Assembly (NCBI GenBank): GCA_964345105.1 | Contig: CAYFPZ010000022.1 | Location: 1-13,290, forward strand | Length of the DNA: 13,290 bases | From: DG-33 sp964345105 | GTDB taxonomy: Archaea; Hadarchaeota; Hadarchaeia; Hadarchaeales; Hadarchaeaceae | Direction of reading: 5' to 3' | Shown: positions 1-5,175 of the stretch, one piece after another | Layout: each line of letters opens with the position of its first letter | Position numbering within the stretch: position 1 is the stretch's first letter | Made by a program: the position numbers and the translations under genes | Notes under the pieces: generated by a model | What the model was told of the DNA's origin: nothing | The model's database searches: none | What the model saw: only the letters and a program-made list of their open reading frames with translations

Positions 1-10
1 GTTTTGATAT

Positions 11-136
11 TTTAACAAATTCTAACATGAATTCCCAGCCCATTGTTAAATTTTTAGTAAAGTTTAGGTTATTTTTGTTAATAAATCCCGTTAACTTTAT
101 ATGTATGTATTGTTAAAATATGTCGGATATTGTTAG
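11..136. repeat. Reiterated TTGTTA sites upstream of the HTH-HNH gene
   Basis: This strongly AT-rich stretch has five copies of TTGTTA(A/T/G). They are TTTAACAA at 11-18 (inverted), TTGTTAAA at 43-50, TTGTTAAT at 75-82, TTGTTAAA at 110-117 and TTGTTAG at 130-136. A GTTAAC palindrome lies at 90-95. The copies are roughly 30-35 bases apart on the left and surround the TATA-like box of the next gene, so operator sites for autoregulation by that HTH protein are likely. Iterons of a replicon origin are an alternative. Low-complexity AT bias could produce some copies by chance. Confidence 0.45.
96..103 (+). promoter_or_regulatory. TATA-like box of the HTH-HNH / ATPase pair
   Basis: TTTATATG sits where an archaeal TATA box would place transcription start near 125. 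That favours a leader running to a GTG at 150, with GGTGAG at 141-146 as ribosome site, over the ATG at 120. TTGTTA repeats flank it on both sides. Confidence 0.4.
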
Positions 137-923
137 AAAAGGTGAGGTAGTGGAACAAAAGGAAAAACTCTACAAAATGAAAGAGGCTTGTAAAATACTC
201 GGAGTACATCCCAACACGATTAGATTGTGGGATAAACAGGGAAAAATCAAGGTTGTGCGGCCCCAAGGAGGGCAAAGAAGGATACCTGAAAGCGAGATAA
301 ATCGTCTAATTCGGGGCCCTTCTGCCGTTCCCACACCTCTTCCCTCCACAATCTCGAAGGATGAAGCCCTCTCCTCCTTTTTGAACTATGTTTTCTCTTA
401 CCATAGGGATGATTGGGAGCTGGTAAGAAAGGCTGTAATCATCAGAGATAACTACACCTGCCAAGAATGCGGTGGAAAGGAGCTACTGGAGGTGCACCAC
501 AAGAATGGAACAAGTCGAAACGACCCGGATAACCTAGTAACACTTTGCCAGAAGTGTTACAACCTAGTGCATAAACGTGTGCGTAAAATGCCAGCCCCCA
601 AACCAAGCACAAAGCCGGAGGCGCCCGCTCCAAAGCCCGAAAAACCCGCCAAAATTCAGCCCCCCCCAGTGCCGGAAGTGACCGAACTACCTCGCCACAA
701 GATCTTGGACGATCTCAAGCCAACTGGACTAGCACAACGTACCTTGTTTGGGGACCTACTCTCAGCTGTCGCCGTGCTCAAGAGCTTTACGCTGGGGGAT
801 TTAGCTGCCCGAGCCCATTGCCCCGAAGCTGTTGCCCAAACATTTTGCGAACGAATGACCGCTTGTGGTTACCTTGTGAGCAAAAACGGGGAGTTTGAAC
901 TACACGTGAGGCTAGCGAGATGA
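120..923 (+). CDS. HTH - HNH nuclease - winged-helix fusion protein
   Basis: The protein has 267 residues and three visible domains. Residues 18-64 form a MerR-superfamily helix-turn-helix of the kind at the N-terminus of IS607-type recombinases (NTIRLWDKQG, then GGQRRIPESEI). Residues 101-151 form an HNH nuclease fold with zinc pairs C114/C117 and C143/C146, H126-H127, N138 and H151. A Pro/Lys-rich linker spans about 157-192, and 213-263 look like a winged helix. It should bind DNA at two kinds of site and may nick or cut it. No recombinase catalytic domain is present, so it is not an ordinary IS607 transposase. The stop overlaps the next ATPase start (ATGA), implying coupled translation. 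The start is uncertain: ATG 120 has no ribosome site, while GTG 150 (257 residues) is preceded by GGTGAG and fits the TATA-like box better. Its function is not known to me; a defence nuclease, an element-borne protein or a regulator are all possible. Confidence 0.8.
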   Translation: MSDIVRKGEVVEQKEKLYKMKEACKILGVHPNTIRLWDKQGKIKVVRPQGGQRRIPESEINRLIRGPSAVPTPLPSTISKDEALSSFLNYVFSYHRDDWELVRKAVIIRDNYTCQECGGKELLEVHHKNGTSRNDPDNLVTLCQKCYNLVHKRVRKMPAPKPSTKPEAPAPKPEKPAKIQPPPVPEVTELPRHKILDDLKPTGLAQRTLFGDLLSAVAVLKSFTLGDLAARAHCPEAVAQTFCERMTACGYLVSKNGEFELHVRLAR

Positions 924-1798
924 CCACTTTCGATAAAAAGATCGGACGCGACCGGCTTTTCGAGAGTTACATCTTGAGCTGGGGGCTGCGGGAGGACCCA
1001 TTCAAGCTCGAGCTGCCATCCATCGAAGCTTTTGCCCCATTTCAACGTAAAGACCTGCGCAAACTCGAACGGTTGTTTTATGGGGGCAAAGTCGGTGTTC
1101 TCACAGGTGGTTTAGGAACTGGCAAAACTACTGTGTGCGAGTTTTTAGTCGCATCGTTGAAGGAAGAAAATCTAACCGAATCCGACCCCTCAAAACAGAT
1201 TATACCTGTTTTCATTCACGGCGCCGCGTACAAATCAGCCGACGAGCTATTGCGTGCGATAATTCTGGGACTTGAGATGGATGCCAGTAAAGATAGGGAG
1301 AATCTCTTCGAGTTTCTGCGCCGATGGCCCCAAGAACACCAAGAACGTCTAGCGATAATTATAGATGACCTCCCTGAAAGCGGCGCAGACGCGTTAGAGG
1401 TTGGCGAATTCCTACGCGTGCTGGCCGATATCCCAAACATCTCGATCCTGATCAACGGCGAATTCAAGCAGATGCAGCGCTTTCTCGCAAAGGTACCGGC
1501 GCTGGCCGACCGCATCCAAACAAAAATCCAACTAAAGCCAATGAACAAAAAAAATCTAAAAGAACTGCTCGAACTACGCCTCAAAAACGCTGGATGTGTC
1601 GATTGTAGTGATTTACTGACTCCAAAAGGCTTTAAATCACTTTACAAGCTCAGCAAAGGTGTTCCGAGGTTAGCCTTGAAGTCCGCAAGCAACGCCATTC
1701 ACTATGCCGCAGAGATGGATGTGCCGATTGACGCGCGCGTGGTGAAGAAGGCAAACAAACGCTCCTTCTTAAAACGAATCTTTTCTTTCTTAATTTGA
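920..1798 (+). CDS. ExeA/GspA-like AAA+ ATPase
   Basis: The 292-residue AAA+ protein starts in the family's usual way (WGLREDPF at 21-28). It has Walker A GGLGTGKTT at 63-71, Walker B LAIIIDD at 144-150, a sensor-1 Asn at 179, a probable arginine finger R198 (LADRIQ) and sensor-2 GVPR at 247-250, followed by a helical lid. The closest family types are ExeA/GspA, TniB/MuB-like ATPases and, more distantly, Orc1/Cdc6. These act as ATP-dependent loaders or targeting subunits on DNA or in secretion. Walker B ends DD rather than the usual DE. The last residues (280-292, KRSFLKRIFSFLI) form a basic-hydrophobic tail that could dock on a partner or membrane. Its ATG overlaps the stop of the HTH-HNH gene by 4 bases, so the two proteins probably work together. 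The ATPase class is secure; the process is unknown. Confidence 0.85.
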   Translation: MTTFDKKIGRDRLFESYILSWGLREDPFKLELPSIEAFAPFQRKDLRKLERLFYGGKVGVLTGGLGTGKTTVCEFLVASLKEENLTESDPSKQIIPVFIHGAAYKSADELLRAIILGLEMDASKDRENLFEFLRRWPQEHQERLAIIIDDLPESGADALEVGEFLRVLADIPNISILINGEFKQMQRFLAKVPALADRIQTKIQLKPMNKKNLKELLELRLKNAGCVDCSDLLTPKGFKSLYKLSKGVPRLALKSASNAIHYAAEMDVPIDARVVKKANKRSFLKRIFSFLI

Positions 1799-1813
1799 GC
1801 CACACCCTCCAAC

Positions 1814-1844
1814 AGGTATTTATTTGTTTCCAAAAAATGGAAAC
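1814..1844 (+). promoter_or_regulatory. Promoter with perfect dyad operator
   Basis: AGGTATTTATT at 1814-1824 is identical to the 11-mer at the alba TATA box (2888-2898) and predicts a start near 1847. Directly behind it lies the perfect inverted repeat GTTTCCA-(5)-TGGAAAC at 1826-1844, between TATA box and predicted start. A bound dimer there would block transcription, the classic archaeal repressor geometry. The downstream HTH-like protein is the obvious candidate ligand (inference). Confidence 0.55.
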
Positions 1845-1859
1845 ATGTGGGGGACTAAA

Positions 1860-2267
1860 ATGCCGAGGGAGGAATTCGCTAGGGCCGAAAAATGGCTGCG
1901 AGAAAATCTGCTCGCGCGAGCGTTGCTTGAGCGATCCCACCTAGACGAAAAGACGCTCAAAACGATGCTCATGCACTATTGGAGCGAAGGTGCGACCTTC
2001 GAAGAACTCGCAAAAAGGCTTCGTATGCAAAGGCCTGGAGCTTGGAAACGCTGGCGGATAGGGCGCGACGCCGTCATGCGCTCTTTCTACACCATAGAAT
2101 TGGCGGTTTATGCGGGAGTTCTAGAGGCCGAGACAGCAGAACTCATGGTGGATGACCTGTTGGACTATGTTACGCTAGCTCGCGGCGAGGGGAACCTCGA
2201 TGAGCTGCGAGACCGAATCGAACGGCGAATGGTGGAACTCACGAAAAAAGCTGCTAAAAAGCTTTAG
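1860..2267 (+). CDS. Small helical protein with HTH-like segment
   Basis: This is a 135-residue, highly charged, all-helical protein that I do not recognise. The segment GATFEELAKRLRMQ, counted from about residue 45, resembles the first two helices of a sigma-region-4 or AraC-style helix-turn-helix. It is followed by a basic stretch (PGAWKRWRIGRDAV) and then long helices ending in a lysine-rich tail (TKKAAKKL). I chose ATG 1860 because GGGGGA lies 5 bases upstream and the predicted transcription start is near 1847. A TTG at 1824 would add 12 residues but lies inside the TATA/operator region. It follows the ATPase by about 60 bases on the same strand but has its own promoter and dyad. It may be the regulator of this small locus. 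The stop overlaps the convergent lrp-like stop by 4 bases. Confidence 0.7.
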   Translation: MPREEFARAEKWLRENLLARALLERSHLDEKTLKTMLMHYWSEGATFEELAKRLRMQRPGAWKRWRIGRDAVMRSFYTIELAVYAGVLEAETAELMVDDLLDYVTLARGEGNLDELRDRIERRMVELTKKAAKKL

Positions 2268-2743
2268 AACTTCCCTTCGACCAGCGGGGAAAGCACCAGA
2301 TGGGCGGAGGTTCCCTTTACGCCATTGATACCCGAGAGCACCTTCAACACTTTATCCAATTTTTGCCGATCCACCACAATAATCAAATCCACATCCCCTG
2401 TCACACGGAATGCCTGCAGCACATCCAGCGACATTATCTCCTTGTAGACATCACGTCTCTTCTTTGGCTCGATTTTGGCAAACACGAAGGCCTGAGTTGG
2501 ACCCTCCCCGAGAATGCGCCTAGCTTTTTCCGAGAGGTCGATAAATCCTCTACCAGCTTTCAATAGCTTAAGTTCGCGTAACTCCCGCAAATGACTGCTT
2601 AGCGCCTGTCGGGTTATGCCGAGCTCCTCAGCCAAGGATGCTTGCGTTTTCTTGACCCTACGAACCCGCATCAGCTTGCCCTCGTTGAATAGCTTGCGCA
2701 AGATAGAGAGCTGGCGTTCAGTCAACTCGGCATCATTCGACAT
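2264..2743 (-). CDS. Lrp/AsnC-family transcription regulator
   Basis: The protein has about 159 residues. An N-terminal winged HTH (TQASLAEELGITRQALSSHL) is followed by a short linker and an Lrp/AsnC ligand-binding (RAM) domain starting AFVFAKIEP and containing VTGDVDLIIVV. The family forms dimers or octamers that wrap DNA and sense amino acids or other small molecules. The first possible starts are TTG 2755, ATG 2752 and ATG 2743. I chose 2743 because GATGATC precedes it and the predicted transcription start is near 2761, but 2752 is nearly as good. It diverges from alba across a 190-base region containing a palindrome between its own TATA-like box and start, so autorepression is likely. Alba is a plausible second target. 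Effector unknown. Confidence 0.85.
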   Translation of the reverse strand: MSNDAELTERQLSILRKLFNEGKLMRVRRVKKTQASLAEELGITRQALSSHLRELRELKLLKAGRGFIDLSEKARRILGEGPTQAFVFAKIEPKKRRDVYKEIMSLDVLQAFRVTGDVDLIIVVDRQKLDKVLKVLSGINGVKGTSAHLVLSPLVEGKF

Positions 2744-2768
2744 GGGGATCATCAAATGTCAAATTAAA

Positions 2769-2792
2769 CTTTACAAAAGTAAAGATTTAACC
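2769..2792 (-). promoter_or_regulatory. lrp-like gene promoter with palindromic operator
   Basis: CTTTAC-AAAA-GTAAAG at 2769-2784 is a perfect palindrome. On the minus strand it lies just downstream of GGTTAAAT (2792-2785), a BRE/TATA-like box, and just upstream of the predicted transcription start near 2761. This is where autoregulatory archaeal Lrp proteins commonly bind. A second perfect palindrome, TGCACGTGCA, lies at 2800-2809. Confidence 0.5.
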
Positions 2793-2827
2793 TTTTTCGT
2801 GCACGTGCATCGATTTTTCCCCATGAA

Positions 2828-2912
2828 ATTTATGAAGACCGAAAGTAGAACTAAAATTTATTTATAACGACCGAAAGCATACCCCAAAGGTATTTATTAA
2901 GGCTGAAAGTAA
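2828..2912 (+). repeat. Three 32-base-phased composite repeats before alba
   Basis: The motif ATTTATNNNGRCYGAAAGYA (last base relaxed in copy 2) occurs at 2828-2848, 2860-2880 and 2892-2912. Both the ATTTAT part and the GAAAG part recur at exactly 32 bases, about three helical turns. The third ATTTAT is the probable alba TATA box. This looks like cooperative, same-face binding sites or stacked promoters, not a chance repeat, since the bases between the copies differ. Confidence 0.6.
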
Positions 2913-2937
2913 GGAAATTGATGAAAACGAAGGGAGG
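2888..2937 (+). promoter_or_regulatory. alba promoter and ribosome site
   Basis: AGGTATTTATT (2888-2898) is preceded by a purine-rich BRE-like CCAAAGG and predicts a start near 2920. GGGAGG at 2932-2937 is a strong ribosome site 9 bases before the ATG, befitting an abundant chromatin protein. Confidence 0.6.
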
Positions 2938-2946
2938 AAAGGTACA

Positions 2947-3249
2947 ATGGCTGAAGAGAAACCTGCGGTGAAAGAAACACCCGCTGCAGAAAGCACCGTT
3001 TTTGTTGGAATAAAACCAGTGATGAACTACGTGCTTGCAGTAATAACGCAGTTTAACCAAGGTGGCAAAGATGTCACCCTGAAAGCACGAGGTAAAGCGA
3101 TTAGCAGGGCCGTCGATGTTGCGGAGATAGTCAGGAATCGCTTCTTGCAGGGACTATCTGTGCAAAACATTTCGATTGGAACCGAAGAGCTTAAAGGCGA
3201 GCGCGGCGTGGTCAGTGTTTCTACCATCGAAATAGTACTTGGCAAGTAA
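2947..3249 (+). CDS. albA: DNA/RNA-binding protein Alba
   Basis: This 100-residue Alba chromatin protein coats DNA and RNA as a dimer and is one of the most abundant archaeal nucleoid proteins. Family hallmarks are VGIKPVMNYVLAV (20-32), with K23 at the position of the regulated lysine (K16 in Sulfolobus Alba), then ARGKAISRAVDVAEIVRNRF (47-66) and the closing VSTIEIVLGK. The N-terminus has about 15 extra acidic/Ala-rich residues, common in euryarchaeal-type members. ATG 2947 is fixed by a GGGAGG ribosome site. The promoter carries three phased sites and faces an Lrp-type regulator, which suggests regulated rather than constitutive expression. A T-rich terminator follows the stop. Confidence 0.96.
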   Translation: MAEEKPAVKETPAAESTVFVGIKPVMNYVLAVITQFNQGGKDVTLKARGKAISRAVDVAEIVRNRFLQGLSVQNISIGTEELKGERGVVSVSTIEIVLGK

Positions 3250-3264
3250 ACACTTTCCGCGCTC

Positions 3265-3276
3265 TTTTATTTTTTT
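3265..3276 (+). terminator. T-tract terminator of alba
   Basis: TTTTATTTTTTT begins 15 bases after the alba stop, with no strong hairpin. It is a typical archaeal intrinsic terminator. Confidence 0.6.
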
Positions 3277-3302
3277 GTCCCCTTACCCAGTTCTAAAAGC
3301 CC

Positions 3303-3309
3303 TTTAAAT
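3303..3309 (+). promoter_or_regulatory. TATA-like box for the NusA-like / aspS operon
   Basis: TTTAAAT predicts transcription start near 3331, leaving a leader of about 9 bases before the TTG start at 3340. Confidence 0.4.
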
Positions 3310-3339
3310 CAACAGGACGAAGAACTACTAGGCCTGAAC

Positions 3340-3843
3340 TTGCGAGCACCTATCTGCAATATTTGTCTCAAAAGCGGCATTCTCTGTCAGGGTTGCGAGA
3401 GTAGGTTAAAAGATGGCAAGATTTCCGAACTCGATGTCAAAATATCCCGGACTCTATTCGAGCTCGCGCAAAAGCACCGCGGACTGGAAAAAATAAACTT
3501 CAAATACGCAATCAATGCCGGCAATTTGATTGTCCTCGTCGTCAAGGAGGGAGAAATACGTTTCGCCGTGGGTAGGGGTGGTAAAGTTGTTCGGGCCCTC
3601 GAGCGCAGATTTCGAGCGAAAATCCGCATAGTCGAGGAGGGCACCGAAACTCGTAAGTTCGCACAAGACATTCTGACCCCGGCAAAGCTGTTGGGTGTCA
3701 ACGTTCTCTATGCTGAAGGGAAGCAAGAGCATCGTGTAAGAGTGCCACGTTCGCACCTGAAGCGCCTCCCCGCCAGCGTTGACGGGATTCAAATCGCCCT
3801 AGCAAAGCTTACTAATAAAAACATTAAACTTGCATTTGAGTAG
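3340..3843 (+). CDS. Zinc-finger NusA-like KH protein
   Basis: This 167-residue archaeal protein has an N-terminal zinc knuckle (C6-x2-C9 and C16-x2-C19) followed by NusA-type KH domains. The RNA-binding GxxG loop is GRGG at 78-81, within the segment RFAVGRGGKVVRALERRF. The C-terminal part (TPAKLLGVNVLY, then RVRVPR) resembles the second KH half of archaeal NusA-like proteins. It probably binds nascent RNA or rRNA, in transcription elongation or RNA processing; the exact role is not settled for this family. The start is a TTG, chosen because the family begins with a short MxAPIC segment and no ATG precedes the cysteines. aspS begins 8 bases after the stop, so the two are co-transcribed. Confidence 0.85.
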   Translation: MRAPICNICLKSGILCQGCESRLKDGKISELDVKISRTLFELAQKHRGLEKINFKYAINAGNLIVLVVKEGEIRFAVGRGGKVVRALERRFRAKIRIVEEGTETRKFAQDILTPAKLLGVNVLYAEGKQEHRVRVPRSHLKRLPASVDGIQIALAKLTNKNIKLAFE

Positions 3844-3851
3844 GGACTAAA

Positions 3852-5171
3852 ATGAATCTTGACGAATTAGAAAACTGGCGGCGGACACACCTTTCCAATG
3901 AGATCACGCCTAAGCTGGCCGGCAAGGAAGTCGTGGTGATGGGAAGGGTCGGCGATGTCCGCGACCTTGGAGGGATCAAATTTTTCATTCTTTCTGATAT
4001 TTCCGGCTCAATCCAAGTTACGGCACCGACGGCCAAAACGGGTAAAAAAGTTCTGGCTAAGATAGACAGTTTAACCCAGGAGTCAGCGGTGGCTGTGAAG
4101 GGTAAGGCCGTAACCGCAAAGCAGGCACCACGCGGTGTCGAGGTTGTGCCGTCGGATGTTAAAATTTTAAACCTCGCCGTCGTTCCGTTACCACTCGACC
4201 CTAGAGGGCGGGTAAAAGCTAACTTGGATACCCGCCTAGATGCCCGGGCGCTGGACCTCCGCCGATCGGAATCGCTCGCGATCTTCAAAATTCGCCACCA
4301 AGCACTTCAGAGCGCGAGAGAGCATCTCATCTCAGAGGGGCTCATTGAGGTGAACACGCCAAAAATCGTAGCGACCGCGACCGAGAGCGGCGCCGCACTT
4401 TTCCCCATTTCCTACTTCGAGCGCGAGGCTTTCCTGAGCCAGAGCCCCCAGCTCTATAAAGAGGTGCTCACGGGCTGTTTCGAGCGCGTCTTTGAGGTTG
4501 GGCCAATATACCGCGCCGAGGAGCACGACACGCCGCGACATCTGAACGAGGCAATTTCAATCGATATCGAGGTCGCGTATGCAACGGCTGAGGACGTGAT
4601 GAAAATTCTTGAGGATTTAATCGTTAAAGTCTTCTCGCAGGTAAAGCGAACATGCGCCAAGGAACTGAAAGTGCTCAAGCACAAGTTGGAAATCCCGAAA
4701 AAACCGTTCCAGCGTATAACTTACGGCGAGGCCCTCAAGAGGTTGGAACAAGCGGGTGTAAAAGTTCCGTGGGGTGAGGACCTGCCGACTCCAGCGGAGC
4801 GAAAACTTGGCGAACTGGTAGGTGGTGCTTATTTTGTGGTTGACTGGCCGATGGCGATCAAACCATTTTACACCATGCCCAAGCGAGATGACCCAAAGCT
4901 AGCAGAGGCATTCGACTTGATGTATGGGGAAATCGAGTTAGCTTCGGGGGGAACACGTGTCCACCAAGAGACACTCCTCGTAAAACAGCTCAAACAAAAG
5001 GGTTTGAATCCGCAGAGCTTCGAATCTCACCTTCAGAACTTCCGGACTGGTTTACCTCCACACGCCGGGTGGGGCCTTGGGTTAGATCGTCTAACGATGA
5101 CCCTTACCGGAGCCGAAAATATCCGAGAATGCGTATTGTTCCCGCGGGATAGGAAAAGGCTGACTCCTTAA
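3852..5171 (+). CDS. aspS: Aspartyl-tRNA(Asp/Asn) synthetase, archaeal type
   Basis: This 439-residue class II synthetase activates Asp and charges tRNA(Asp). An N-terminal OB-fold anticodon domain (about 20-108) is followed by the catalytic core with motif 2 (ERVFEVGPIYRAEEHDTPRH at 211-230) and motif 3 (GWGLGLDRL, then FPRDRKRLTP at the end). It has the archaeal/eukaryotic length and lacks the bacterial GAD insertion. Aligned by eye to Thermococcus AspRS, the specificity lysine (K85 there) is P93 here, as in non-discriminating enzymes. The W26/H28 position is G34. Misacylation of tRNA(Asn) followed by GatCAB amidation is therefore predicted. GGGAC lies upstream of ATG 3852, and the 12-base start context GGGACTAAAATG is identical to that of the gene at 1860. 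The gene ends 4 bases from the convergent reductase gene. Confidence 0.96.
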   Translation: MNLDELENWRRTHLSNEITPKLAGKEVVVMGRVGDVRDLGGIKFFILSDISGSIQVTAPTAKTGKKVLAKIDSLTQESAVAVKGKAVTAKQAPRGVEVVPSDVKILNLAVVPLPLDPRGRVKANLDTRLDARALDLRRSESLAIFKIRHQALQSAREHLISEGLIEVNTPKIVATATESGAALFPISYFEREAFLSQSPQLYKEVLTGCFERVFEVGPIYRAEEHDTPRHLNEAISIDIEVAYATAEDVMKILEDLIVKVFSQVKRTCAKELKVLKHKLEIPKKPFQRITYGEALKRLEQAGVKVPWGEDLPTPAERKLGELVGGAYFVVDWPMAIKPFYTMPKRDDPKLAEAFDLMYGEIELASGGTRVHQETLLVKQLKQKGLNPQSFESHLQNFRTGLPPHAGWGLGLDRLTMTLTGAENIRECVLFPRDRKRLTP

Positions 5172-5175
5172 TTCT

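Noticed and set aside
120..923. Calling the first gene an IS607 transposase or a transposon
   Set aside because: Only the HTH resembles IS607 recombinases. The serine recombinase domain and any TnpB gene are missing, and no terminal repeats were seen.
1216..1584. A 122-codon minus-strand open frame
   Set aside because: It is the shadow of the AAA+ gene, Ser/Arg-rich and without domain features.
1824..1859. A TTG start at 1824 for the small HTH-like gene
   Set aside because: It would overlap the TATA box and dyad and has no ribosome site; ATG 1860 has GGGGGA 5 bases upstream.
1851..3854. Shared 12-mer GGGACTAAAATG at two gene starts as a special element
   Set aside because: The window is long enough for a few 12-base matches by chance, and the shared part is just a ribosome site, A-rich spacer and ATG.
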